Shown: positions 25,997 to 37,022, counted from the stretch's first letter. The stretch is 64,000 nt of DNA from Nectonema munidae (GCA_030549495.1 JAUIRK010000360.1:1-64000); one strand, 5' to 3'. Notes: generated by a model from the sequence alone, not told the origin. Numbers and translations are program-made.

Positions 25997-26573
25997 CATA
26001 TCCTCCTCTCCTTCGCTTCCTTCTTCGGCTCAAACCGTTGTTGCTCCTGCCGTAAGTTCTTTAGCTTCGGCAGTGTCATCCCCCTTGCTCCCCTCGGTGC
26101 CGACCTTCACATCGGTCCAGGGTGTCCCACGCTCGTCAGTATATATGCCCGGTCTGCTCCCTGGCTCCCTGCCCGCAGGATATGCCAGAGCAGATCACGT
26201 TGACCCGAGTGTATATTCCACCCCCCCTGATGTCCTAGCGGACCGTAGGGTAAGGGTTATCCTTGAACTAACTAAGTCCAAAGACTTAAATATAAAAGAT
26301 AAAGTCATGTTGTTTTATCTTGAGAAGCTACGCCCATTTTTTGGCAGCCTGTCCTTGGAGGACCTTTCAGAGCTCAATGGCATGTTAAGGACACATGTCA
26401 TTGCGGCCCACTCTACGTGGACTAATGTCCACCATCAGGCCCCATCGCTCTTATCCATCGCCGGTATTACTGGCATGGATCTGGCTAAGCCCGCCTCTAA
26501 TACTCGCGAGGGCCCATCCTCCGGCGGTCGCGGCCGTTTTCGGCCCACGACCCAAACCGCCCGTAAGAAATAG
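25997..26573 (+). pseudogene. Gag-like ORF1 of copy A, 5'-truncated
   Basis: This frame matches ORF1 of copy B from about residue 70 onward, so the N-terminal coiled-coil part is missing. What remains is a Ser/Pro/Ala/Val-rich stretch, a conserved helical region of about 100 residues (motifs FYLEKLRPFFGSLSLEDLSE and HSTWTNVHHQAPSLL), and a basic tail with GRGRFRP ending RKK. There is no CCHC zinc knuckle. By position it would be a capsid or nucleic-acid-binding protein. That role is inferred from gene order and the basic tail, not from a recognised family. The stop lies just before the ORF2 proline-rich region, in another frame. Confidence 0.6.
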
Positions 26574-29449
26574 AAAAACGGGTTCAAGGAGGTACCGCCT
26601 CACCTCCTTCTACTGCTGTGGTCCACAGCTTTCCCCATCTCCTTCCCCGGAGTCTGATCCAGGCTCTCCCATGACCACTCTCCCGCCTGATTGGCGCATA
26701 GGCAGGTCGGGTACCGACTTCCCCATTGGTTATGGGCCACCTAGCGCCACCTCGCCACCCCTGGGTTCCAGGCACACAAGGCTGGTCTCGCCACCTCCTG
26801 TGGCTGAGTCCTGAGGCCTGGGCGCCTGGGAGGCGGTCAGTTCATTTTCCCCATGGGTACGACCCGCTGGATCAGCCAGGACCACAACGCGTTCTGAGAT
26901 CTCCCCCGCCCCTTCTGGCGGGGAGTCTCCCTCCTGACGGAGCACTCCCACTGGTCTCACCTACTGAGCACCCACACGGTTACGGCCCTTTCATTCCTCC
27001 TAGCCCCGAGCCACCCTCCCCTGAGTTACTCCCTATTGATAGCCTGCTATCCTCTCCAACCGAAGGTCCTTCGTTTAGAGTCCCCGAGGGCGGCTTTCTC
27101 CAGGAACTGGGGCTGCCTGTTGGGCTTCCCCTCCCTATCCCGGAAATCCCGCCTCGCACATCAACTCCACCTAGACTGGTCCAGTCTTTCATCGAAATTT
27201 CTAAGGGACAGCCTACGCTCACGCGGATACCGCCACCCGTCCCTCGATCTCCCCCTCAACCTGCGGCGACCCATCCGCCCAGGTTGATCCAGACAAGAAT
27301 CAAAATTGTAGACGGTCAGCCAGTACTGGTGTCGGAGGATTCAGTGGATCCTCCCACGCTGCCGCCACTTAACATCCTTCTACCAGGCCCCTCCGATCCG
27401 GCGGCACTTCCCACCTTCACCTTCCAATCTGATGGCTCCATCACGGTACAGACGGACGGGCAAAGTTTCTTTGTCCCCGCTCACCCGGGTGCCCTATTGG
27501 ACTTTTATGAGGCCAACAAAGCTCTGTTCCCCCCAGGTTCTGGAAGAACATCTTCTCGCAGGTTATGTCTTTCGATCCAGAGGACAACCCATGTCCGGAT
27601 CCGGATGAGGACCAGATCCAATCCATTATAGACATTGCCTCTTGCAAAAACCTCCTCAAGTCCTACTCAGCCTCAGCAAGGCTCTTGGAACTACCTGCCA
27701 ATGCCTCATTTCGGGTCTCGGCCCCCCTGTTTAGGCCTCCTAGGGACCTCAAGCACCGAGGCATTCTGAACATACTTCGGCGTGGATACAAGCCCAAACT
27801 GTCCTCCAACCTGCCCTTCCACTCCTTCTCGAGGTTCTCGAGGCCCCCCGTGGGCCAAAGGGACTTCTTAGTCCAGCAGGTACTGCCTAAACTAGTCAGC
27901 CACGGCATTTTGGAGCTGGCCAGGAAACCAAGGATTATTTCTCCTTGTTTCCTAGTGCCCAAGGCCAACGGAAAGACCCGACTCGTCGCAGACTTCGGCT
28001 TCACCAAGGATCTTTTTTCAACGCCGCCAATTCGCCTAACAGCCCCCTACCAATTAAGGTTCATTCCCGAAAACCTCAACTGGGCCACCAGACTGGACCT
28101 CTCTGACGCTTTTTACGGAATCCGTATCCAAACAGCCTGGAGAAACTGCTTTTGCATCAAACTTGGTGGTCGAGTTTGGCAATTCACCAGGCTCCCTATG
28201 GGAGCTTGCTTTAGCCCAGCAATCCTCCAAAATACGATGCGTCGCCTGGTAGGCACTTTCAAGGCCAGACTTCCCCCCTCCCTGGGGCTCAGAGTCAAGA
28301 TCATCGTCTATTTGGACGATTTTCTCCTCCTAGCCGACTCCCAAGACCTGGCTGGCCGGATCACCAGCCAGTTCACCTCCTTCTTGCAAGAGGAATGCGG
28401 GATCCGCATAAACTCGGACAAGTCCATTCTCCAGCCCACACAAGCCCTCGAGTTTCTCGGGGCCCGCCTCGATCTCGGCAACAGGACGATGGGTGTCCCA
28501 GATGCCAAGAAAGAGGCCCTCCTCCGGGCACTCTGCGCCTTTTTGTTGGCGCAAAATTGCCCGGAGGTCCCCATCAAATGGAGGCAGAAGATCATGGGTA
28601 TCCTGAACTATTACGCAGCAACACTCCCAGGAAAGTTCAAGATCATCTCCAACCTATATCACTGGGAAGATCTCGCCTCCTATGGTCAGCTGGTTCCAGC
28701 TGGCTTTTCCCTACGTAATGGACACCATCTTGGTTCCCTGGAGCTTAGCCAAGTCCAGACAACTCAATGGTGAAGTTCACGTAGACGCATCCCTGATGGC
28801 TCTAGGCTTCCACACAAAGGAGGGCTCATGGTGCTTCCCCTTGCAAGCCCCTGGATGGAACATCGCAGATTTGGAACTCCTCGCCATCATACTTGCTCAC
28901 TTCACATGGCCATCCCGGAAGATTCTTTCGGACTCAATGGCCGCAATTGGAGCCATCCGCAAACTGGGCAGCAGCTCCTGGCGGCAAGGCATCCTGCTTC
29001 TCTGGCTAGAAGCCTCCAGTGACTGGAAGGATGCCCTGCGCTCCTCAATCGAATACATAAAGTCTGAAGATAACCCGGCGGACGAGCCGTCCCGCCGCCA
29101 ATCTTCAGCCAAAAGCCACGCCCTCAATATCTGGGACTGCCAGATCACTTTGGATTCCAAAGCTTGGAGAGACTTCTTCAGCCACATCCTACTAGCCTTC
29201 AAGTGGATCACTGAAGACAGGATGAAGAAGTTCTCCCCCACAGAGCCTGTGCAAAGGAACCACAATGCCATGGAGATAGACCCTATCGACTGCCCACTTG
29301 GCGCCAAGACGACAGCAGAAGATCCTTCTCATTGGTCAAGAAAGCTTGGCAAAAGGACGGGCTACGCCCCCTTGTTAACAGGAGAAGCTGCTAACTGCCC
29401 GTCCAATAGCGAGCCAGCCCGGGCTTCCGCTGCTCCACCAAGTATATAA
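26574..29449 (+). pseudogene. ORF2 of copy A: proline-rich region, reverse transcriptase, RNase H; frameshifted
   Basis: The coding sequence is split over several frames. First is a proline-rich N-terminal region of about 330 residues, then reverse transcriptase with LDLSDAFYGI (motif A), FTRLPMGACFSPAI (motif B) and YLDD (28309-28320). RNase H follows with VHVDAS, ELLAI, SDSMAAIGAI and NPADEPSR, which supply the expected Asp/Glu residues. Breaks relative to B and C are a net deletion of about 32 bp at about 26812 creating TGA, one C missing in a C run at about 27535, and an extra base at about 28693 in a local 9-10-bp duplication. The frame then runs through the promoter module and stops at the TAA within TATATAAG. 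No protease, integrase or tyrosine recombinase is seen. RT/RNase H is certain, and a DIRS/Ngaro/VIPER-like affinity is only a guess. Confidence 0.85.
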
Positions 29450-29482
29450 GGCAGCCACGCACAGGCCCCTTTCTCCTTTCTC

Positions 29483-29483
<1 letters not shown>
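29281..29483 (+). promoter_or_regulatory. Promoter-like terminal module of copy A
   Basis: Contains ATTGG, CCAAT and TATATAAG (29443-29450), matching the modules at 25572-25996 and 33451-33850. It is interrupted after about 30 bp of downstream sequence by a 37-base C run. If the long homopolymers are artefacts, this module would serve as the shared 3' end of copy A and 5' end of copy B. Confidence 0.65.
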
Positions 29484-29520
<37 letters not shown>

Positions 29521-29756
29521 TGCTCCTTCCGAAGCCCCGCCCTCGCCCCCCCCCCCCCCCTTGGGGCTTGTGGGTTCAAGGGGAAAAAAAAAAAAAACCA
29601 CAAAACCCCTCTTGCCCCCCGAAGACCTCTAAAACACCCCCACCCCCCCCCAAAAAAAATTTCTTTTAAAACACTTCTCCTCTTTTCTTCTTTTTTTTTT
29701 TTGGGGCCCCCTGCCCATCTTTTAATAAATAAAAAAACAAAAAAAAAAACTCTTTT
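29484..29756. other. Homopolymer-rich stretch, probable sequence damage
   Basis: Contains 37 consecutive C (29484-29520), further C, A and T runs, and a distorted copy of the poly(A)-signal module (AATAAA at 29724-29729). In the other two promoter modules the sequence on either side is separated by only a few bases. This suggests a poorly resolved tandem junction, though a real insertion cannot be excluded. Confidence 0.6.
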
Positions 29757-29788
29757 TTCTCTCTCACTTCGTCACGCTACTCCTTATT
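29757..29788 (+). promoter_or_regulatory. 5' leader of copy B ORF1
   Basis: The sequence ending CGTCACGCTACTCC is shared with the terminal modules. Copy B then switches to TTATT and the ORF1 ATG, whereas the terminal modules continue with CCACCCACC. The point of divergence marks the boundary between repeated terminal and internal sequence. Confidence 0.5.
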
Positions 29789-30581
29789 ATGTCTAAGACC
29801 CCCGCGTCTCACCATCCAGCATCGCAATCGCACAAAGATGACGGCAAAGCTCTCCCCTCTTGCTCCGTTAATGTGCCTGATTTTAGCAATACTCTCCTGT
29901 CCATAACGTCGCAGCTGCGGCGAATGGAATCCCGCTTCACGGCTTTGGAGGGGCAGATAGTGCCTCCTCGCGCCGTGTCGACGGGAACAGACCTGTCCAT
30001 ATCCTCCTCTCCTTCGCTTCCTTCTTCGGCTCAAACTCTCGTTGCTCCTGCCGTAAGTTCCTTTGCTTCGGCAGTGTCATCCCCCTTGCTCCCCTCGGTT
30101 CCGACCTTCACATCGGTCCAGGGTGTCCCACGCTCCTCAGGATACATGCCCGGTCTGCTCCCTGGCTCCCTGCCTGCAGGGTATGCTACAGCAGATCACG
30201 TTGATCCTAGCGTATATTCCACCCCCCCCCCCCCCTGATGTCCTAGCGGACCGTCGGGTACGGGTTATCCTTGAACTAACTAAGTCCAAAGACTTAAATA
30301 TAAAAGATGAAGTCATGTTGTTTTATCTTGAGAAGCTACGCCCATTTTTTGGCAGCCTGTCCTTGGAGGACCTTTCAGAGCTCAATGGCATGTTAAGGAC
30401 ACATGTCATTGCGGCCCACTCTACGTGGACTAATGTCCACCATCAGGCCCCATCGCTCTTATCCATCGCCGGTATTACTGGCATGGATCTTGCTAAGCCC
30501 GCCTCTAATACTCGCGAGGGCCCATCCTCCCGCGGTCGCGGCCGTTTTCGGCCCACGACCCAAACCGCCCGCAAGAAATAG
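29789..30581 (+). pseudogene. Gag-like ORF1 of copy B, full length with one frameshift
   Basis: The only copy that retains the ORF1 start. It would be about 262 residues. A predicted coiled coil lies near residues 30-55 (LLSITSQLRRMESRFTALEG), followed by a Ser/Pro/Val-rich linker, the conserved helical region and the basic GRGRFRP tail. The frame breaks in a C run at about 30221-30234, which is longer than in copies A and C. The protein ends at TAG (30579-30581). The ORF2 frame is already open from 30403, so the two overlap by about 180 bp in different frames. This arrangement suggests programmed frameshifting or reinitiation, but it is not proof of either. Confidence 0.6.
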
Positions 30582-33320
30582 GAAAACGGGTTCAAGGAGG
30601 TACCGCCTCACCTCCTTCTTCTGCTGTGGTCCACAGCCTTCCCCATCTCCTTCCCCGGAGTCTGATCCAGGCTCTCCCATGACCACTCTCCCGCCAGATT
30701 GGCGCATAGGCAGGTCGGGTTCCGACTTCCCCATTGGTTATGGGCCACCTAGCGCCACCTCGCCACCCCTGGGTTCCAGGCACATAAGGCTGGTCTCGCC
30801 ACCTCCTGTGGCTGAGTCCATGCCCCCACCACCCGGTTCGGACCTCCCCGCGGAGGCCTGGGCGCCTGGGAGGCGGTCAGTTCATTTTCCCCATGGATAC
30901 GATCCGCTGGATCAGCCAGGACCACAACGCGTTCTGAGATCTCCCCCGCCCCTTCTGGCGGGGAGTCTCCCTCCTGATGGAGCGCTCCCACTGGTCTCAC
31001 CTACTGAGTATCCTCACGGTTACGGCCCTTTCATTCCTCCTAGCCCCGAGCCACCCTCTCCTGAGCTGCTCCCTATTGATAGCCTGTTATCCTCTCCAAC
31101 CGAAGGCCCTTCGTTTAGAGTCCCCGAGGGCGGTTTTCTCCAGGAACTGGGGTTGCCCGTTGGGCTCCCCCTCCCTATCCCGGAAATCCCACCTTGCACA
31201 TCAACACCGCCTAGACTGGTCCAGTCTTTCATCGAAATTTCTGAGGGACAACCCACGCTCACGCGGATACCGCCACCCGTCCCTCTGTCTCCCCCTCAAC
31301 CTGTGGCGACCCATCCGCCCAGGTTGATTCAGACAAAAATCAAGATTTTGGACGGTCAGCCAGTACTTGTGTCGGAGGATTCAGTTGATCCTCCCACGCT
31401 GCCGCCACTTAACATCCTTCTACCAGCCCCCTCCGATCCGGCGGTACTTCCTACCTTCACCTTCCAATTTGATGGCTCCATCACGGTACAGACGGACGGG
31501 CAAAGTTTCTTTGTCCCCGCTCATCCGGGTGCCCTATTGGACTTTTATGAGGCCAACAAAGCTCTGTTCCCCCCCAGGTTCTGGAAGAACATCTTCTCGC
31601 AGGTTATGTCTTTCGATCCCGAGGACAACCCATGTCCGGATCCGGATGAGGACCAGATCCAATCCATTATAGACATTGCCTCCTGCAAAAACCTCCTCAA
31701 GTCCTACTCAGCCTCAGCTAGGCTCTTGGAGCTACCCGCCAATGCCTCATTTCGGGTCTCGGCCCCCCTGTTTAGGCCTCCTAGGGACCTCAAGCACCGA
31801 GGCATTCTGAACATACTTCGGCGTGGATACAAGCCCAAACTGTCCTCCAACCTGCCCTTCCACTCCTTCTCGAGGTTCTCGAGGCCCCCGTGGGCCAAAG
31901 GGACTTCTTAGTCCAGCAGGTACTGCCTAAACTAGTCAGCCACGGCATTTTGGAGCTGGCCAGGAAACCAAGGATCATCTCCCCTTGTTTCCTAGTGCCC
32001 AAGGCCAACGGAAAGACCCGACTCGTCGCAGACTTCGGCTTCACCAAGGATCTTTTTTCAACGCCGCCAATTCGCCTAACAGCCCCCTACCAATTAAGGT
32101 TCATTCCCGAAAACCTCAACTGGGCCACCAGACTGGACCTCTCTGACGCTTTTTACGGAATCCGTATCCAAACAGCCTGGAGAAACTGCTTTTGCATCAA
32201 ACTTGGTGGTCGAGTCTGATAATTCACCAGGCTCCCTATGGGAGCTTGCTTTAGCCCAGCAATCCTCCAAAATACGATGCGTCGCCTGGTAGGCACTTTC
32301 AAGGCCAGACTTCCCCCCTCCCTTGGGCTCAGAGTCAAGATCATCGTCTATTTGGACGATTTTCTCCTCCTAGCCGACTCCCGAGACCTGGCTGGCCGGA
32401 TCACCAGCCAGTTCACCTCCTTCTTGCAAGAGGAATGCGGGATCCGCATAAACTCGGACAAGTCCATTCTCCAGCCCACACAAGCCCTCGAGTTTCTCGG
32501 GGCCCGCCTCGATCTCGGCAACAGGACGATGGGTGTCCCAGATGCCAAGAAAGAGGCCCTCCTCCGGGCACTCTGCGCCTTTTTGTTGGCGCAAAATTGT
32601 CCGGAGGTCCCCATCAAATGGAGGCAGAAGATCATGGGTATCCTGAACTATTACGCAGCAACACTCCCAGGAAAGTTCAGGATCATCTCCAACCTATATC
32701 ACTGGGAAGATCTCGCCTCCTACGGTCAGCTGGCTTTTCCCTACGTAATGGACACCATCTTGGTTCCCTGGAGCTTAGCCAAGTCCAGACAACTCAATGG
32801 TGAAGTTCACGTAGACGCATCCCTGATGGCTCTAGGCTTCCACACAAAGGAGGGCTCATGGTGCTTCCCCCTGCAAGCCCCTGGATGGAACATCGCAGAT
32901 TTGGAACTCCTCGCCATCATACTTGCTCACTTCACATGGCCATCCCGGAAGATTCTTTCGGACTCAATGGCCGCAATTGGAGCCATCCGCAAACTGGGCA
33001 GCAGCTCCTGGCGTCAAGGCATCCTGCTTCTCTGGCTAGAAGCCTCCAGTGACTGGAAAGATGCCCTGCGCTCCTCAATTGAATATGTAAAGTCCGAAGA
33101 CAACCCGGCGGACGAGCCGTCCCGCCGCCAGTCTTCCGCCAAAGGCCACGCCCTCAATATCTGGGACTGCCAGATTACTTTGGATTCCAAAGTTTGGAGA
33201 GACTTCTTCAACCATATCCTACTAGCCTTCAAGTGGATCACTGAAGACAGGATGAAGAAGTTCTCCCCCACAGAGCCTGTGCAAAGGAACCACAATGCCA
33301 TGAAGATAGACCCTATCGAT
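30582..33320 (+). pseudogene. ORF2 of copy B: proline-rich region, reverse transcriptase, RNase H; two disabling changes
   Basis: The proline-rich region and the N-terminal edge of RT are open to 31911 without a break. One C is missing from a run at about 31885, shifting the frame. A Trp codon has become TGA at 32217-32219. RT motif YLDD is at 32349-32360 and RNase H follows to NPADEPSR at about 33100-33125. At the CAGCTGG site it has the shortest form, without the 9-10-bp duplication seen in A and C. The copy stops at about 33320, just after ATCGA, where it runs into the poly(T) side of copy C's inverted end module. The last roughly 130 bp of ORF2 are therefore absent. Confidence 0.85.
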
Positions 33321-33329
33321 ATATTTTTT

Positions 33330-33450
33330 TTTTTTTTTGCAGTCCTCCTGGATTGGAGCTGCTTTGTTTTCTTGTCAGAATTTATTAAAAGATGGGCAAG
33401 GGGGAAAACACACACAAGAAATAACAAGAAGACATGTGCACGAATATGTT
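33330..33450 (-). terminator. Retroelement 3'-end module with poly(A) signal, minus orientation (copy C end)
   Basis: Reverse complement of the module at 25431-25559. On the minus strand AATAAA is at 33386-33381 and an A tract ends at the junction with copy B. It follows copy C's promoter-like module, so copy C looks like a cDNA of a polyadenylated transcript whose A tail is still present. Confidence 0.65.
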
Positions 33451-33850
33451 TGAAAAGGAATCCTTTTTTGGGAGGTGTCGAGATCTTCTAGACGTCATCT
33501 GGGATCCAGTGAACGTTTGGATATCTTTCGTGTTTCCCTCTTGACCCAAGCAGCTTCATCGGGGACTGGAAAGCCAATGCGAGGCTTTCGTAGCATCAAG
33601 GGAGTGGTGGGTGGGGAGTAGCGTGACGAAGTGAGAGAGAAAAAAGAGAAATGGGCCTGTGCGTGGCTGCCTTATATACTTGGTGGAGCAGCGGAAGCCC
33701 GGGCTGGCTCGCTATTGGACGGGCAGTTAGCAGCTTCTCCTGTTAACAAGGGGGCGTAGCCCGTCCTTTTGCCAAGCTTTCTTGACCAATGAGAAGGATC
33801 TTCTGCTGTCGTCCTGCGCCAAGTGGGCAGTCGATAGGGTCTATCTTCAT
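33451..33850 (-). promoter_or_regulatory. Promoter-like terminal module of copy C
   Basis: Continuous with copy C ORF2. TATATAAG lies at 33678-33671 on the minus strand, preceded by CCAAT and ATTGG motifs. A further 170 bp or so follows, ending AAAAAAGGATTCC before the poly(A)-signal module. A 2-bp loss in the GGCGCC region shifts the ORF2 tail relative to A, so it stops at 33743 rather than in the TATA box. Confidence 0.7.
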
Positions 33851-36577
33851 GGCATTGTGGTTCCTTTGCACAGGCTCTGTGGGGGAGAACTTCTTCATCC
33901 TGTCTTCAGTGATCCACTTGAAGGCTAGTAGGATATGGTTGAAGAAGTCTCTCCAAACTTTGGAATCCAAAGTAATCTGGCAGTCCCAGATATTGAGGGC
34001 GTGGCCTTTGGCGGAAGACTGGCGGCGGGACGGCTCGTCCGCCGGGTTGTCTTCGGACTTTACATATTCAATTGAGGAGCGCAGGGCATCTTTCCAGTCA
34101 CTGGAGGCTTCTAGCCAGAGAAGCAGGATGCCTTGACGCCAGGAGCTGCTGCCCAGTTTGCGGATGGCTCCAATTGCGGCCATTGAGTCCGAAAGAATCT
34201 TCCGGGATGGCCATGTGAAGTGAGCAAGTATGATGGCGAGGAGTTCCAAATCTGCGATGTTCCATCCAGGGGCTTGCAGGGGGAAGCACCATGAGCCCTC
34301 CTTTGTGTGGAAGCCTAGAGCCATCAGGGATGCGTCTACGTGAACTTCACCATTGAGTTGTCTGGACTTGGCTAAGCTCCAGGGAACCAAGATGGTGTCC
34401 ATTACGTAGGGAAAAGCCAGCTGAACCAGCTGACCGTAGGAGGCGAGATCTTCCCAGTGATATAGGTTGGAGATGATCCTGAACTTTCCTGGGAGTGTTG
34501 CTGCGTAATAGTTCAGGATACCCATGATCTTCTGCCTCCATTTGATGGGGACCTCCGGACAATTTTGCGCCAACAAAAAGGCGCAGAGTGCCCGGAGGAG
34601 GGCCTCTTTCTTGGCATCTGGGACACCCATCGTCCTGTTGCCGAGATCGAGGCGGGCCCCGAGAAACTCGAGGGCTTGTGTGGGCTGGAGAATGGACTTG
34701 TCCGAGTTTATGCGGATCCCGCATTCCTCTTGCAAGAAGGAGGTGAACTGGCTGGTGATCCGGCCAGCCAGGTCTCGGGAGTCGGCTAGGAGGAGAAAAT
34801 CGTCCAAATAGACGATGATCTTGACTCTGAGCCCAAGGGAAGGGGGAAGTCTGGCCTTGAAAGTGCCTACCAGGCGACGCATCGTATTTTGGAGGATTGC
34901 TGGGCTAAAGCAAGCTCCCATAGGGAGCCTGGTGAATTGCCAAACTCGACCACCAAGTTTGATGCAAAAGCAGTTTCTCCAGGCTGTTTGGATACGGATT
35001 CCGTAAAAAGCGTCAGAGAGGTCCAGTCTGGTGGCCCAGTTGAGGTTTTCGGGAATGAACCTTAATTGGTAGGGGGCTGTTAGGCGAATTGGCGGCGTTG
35101 AAAAAAGATCCTTGGTGAAGCCGAAGTCTGCGACGAGTCGGGTCTTTCCGTTGGCCTTGGGCACTAGGAAACAAGGAGAAATAATCCTTGGTTTCCTGGC
35201 CAGCTCCAAAATGCCGTGGCTGACTAGTTTAGGCAGTACCTGCTGGACTAAGAAGTCCCTTTGGCCCACGGGGGGCCTCGAGAACCTCGAGAAGGAGTGG
35301 AAGGGCAGGTTGGAGGACAGTTTGGGCTTGTATCCACGCCGAAGTATGTTCAGAATGCCTCGGTGCTTGAGGTCCCTAGGAGGCCTAAACAGGGGGGCCG
35401 AGACCCGAAATGAGGCATTGGCAGGTAGTTCCAAGAGCCTTGCTGAGGCTGAGTAGGACTTGAGGAGGTTTTTGCAAGAGGCAATGTCTATAATGGATTG
35501 GATCTGGTCCTCATCCGGATCCGGACATGGGTTGTCCTCTGGATCGAAAGACATAACCTGCGAGAAGATGTTCTTCCAGAACCTGGGGGGGAACAGAGCT
35601 TTGTTGGCCTCATAAAAGTCCAATAGGGCACCCGGGTGAGCGGGGACAAAGAAACTTTGCCCGCCCGTCTGTACCGTGATGGAGCCATCAGATTGGAAGG
35701 TGAAGGTGGGAAGTGCCGCCGGATCGGAGGGGCCTGGTAGAAGGATGTTAAGTGGCGGCAGCGTGGGAGGATCCACTGAATCCTCCGACACCAGTACTGG
35801 CTGACCGTCTACAATTTTGATTCTTGTCTGGATCAACCTGGGCGGATGGGTCGCCGCAGGTTGAGGGGGAGATCGAGGGACGGGTGGCGGTATCCGCGTG
35901 AGCGTAGGCTGTCCCTTAGAAATTTCGATGAAAGACTGGACCAGTCTAGGTGGAGTTGATGTGCGAGGCGGGATTTCCGGGATAGGGAGGGGAAGCCCAA
36001 CAGGCAGCCCCAGTTCCTGGAGAAAGCCGCCCTCGGGGACTCTAAACGAAGGACCTTCGGTTGGAGAGGATAGCAGGCTATCAATAGGGAGTAACTCAGG
36101 GGAGGGAGGCTCGGGGCTAGGAGGAATGAAAGGGCCGTAACCGTGTGGGTGCTCAGTAGGTGAGACCAGTGGGAGTGCTCCGTCAGGAGGGAGACTCCCC
36201 GCCAGAAGGGGCGGGGGAGATCTCAGAACGCGTTGTGGTCCTGGCTGATCCAGCGGGTCGTACCCATGGGGAAAATGAACTGACCGCCTCCCAGGCGCCC
36301 AGGCCTCCGCAGGGAGGTCCGAACCGGGTGGGGGGGCATGGACTCAGCCACAGGAGGTGGCGAGACCAGCCTTATGTGCCTGGAACCCAGGGGTGGCGAG
36401 GTGGCGCTAGGTGGCCCATAACCAATGGGGAAGTCGGTACCCGACCTGCCTATGCGCCAATCAGGCGGGAGAGTGGTCATGGGAGAGCCTGGATCAGACT
36501 CCGGGGAAGGAGATGGGGAAAGCTGTGGACCACAGCAGTAGAAGGAGGTGAGGCGGTACCTCCTTGAACCCGTTTTT
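33743..36577 (-). pseudogene. ORF2 of copy C: best preserved proline-rich/RT/RNase H polyprotein
   Basis: Open without interruption from about 36310 to 33743, with the whole RT (YLDD at 34810-34799) and RNase H domains in one frame. A one-base change in the C run near 36330 breaks it from the first part of the proline-rich region. The N-terminal region has two internal repeat types: [PF]xGY[DG]P motifs, and a PPRL(V/I)Q...GQPxL block that occurs twice, 36 residues apart. RT motifs are LDLSDAFYGI, LPMGACFSPAI and YLDDFLL. RNase H acidic residues lie in VHVDAS, ELLAI, SDSMAAI and NPADEPSR. The NPADEPSR end is typical of several retroelement and pararetroelement RNase H domains and does not decide the family. 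Confidence 0.85.
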
Positions 36578-37022
36578 CTATTTCTTACGGGCGGTTTGGG
36601 TCGTGGGCCGAAAACGGCCGCGACCGCGGGAGGATGGGCCCTCGCGAGTATTAGAGGCGGGCTTAGCCAGATCCATGCCAGTAATACCGGCGATGGATAA
36701 GAGCGATGGGGCCTGATGGTGGACATTAGTCCACGTAGAGTGGGCCGCAATGACATGTGTCCTTAACATGCCATTGAGCTCTGAAAGGTCCTCCAAGGAC
36801 AGGCTGCCAAAAAATGGGCGTAGCTTCTCAAGATAAAACAACATGACTTCATCTTTTATATTTAAGTCTTTGGACTTAGTTAGTTCAAGGATAACCCTTA
36901 CCCTACGGTCCGCTAGGACATCAGGGGGGGTGGAATATACACTCGGGTCAACGTGATCTGCTGTGGCATATCCTGCGGGCAGGGAGCCAGGGAGCAGACC
37001 GGGCATATATACTGACGAGCTC
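36578..37022 (-). pseudogene. Gag-like ORF1 of copy C, 5'-truncated
   Basis: Begins at GCTCGTCAGTATATATG, well inside ORF1. It shares the GTCAGTATATATG variant with copy A, where B has a different sequence, so A and C are the closest pair. The conserved helical region and the basic tail are intact and end at the RKK stop. Beyond 37022 about 20 bp of unassigned sequence precedes satellite. Confidence 0.6.

Noticed and set aside
32238-33491. Extension of copy B ORF2 to 33491
   Set aside because: The last roughly 170 bp belong to the inverted poly(A)-signal module of copy C. The natural reading frame ends with the copy at about 33320.
34347-34724. Opposite-strand and other-frame ORFs within the retroelement
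   Set aside because: Shadows of the RT/RNase H frame, with composition explained by its high GC content.
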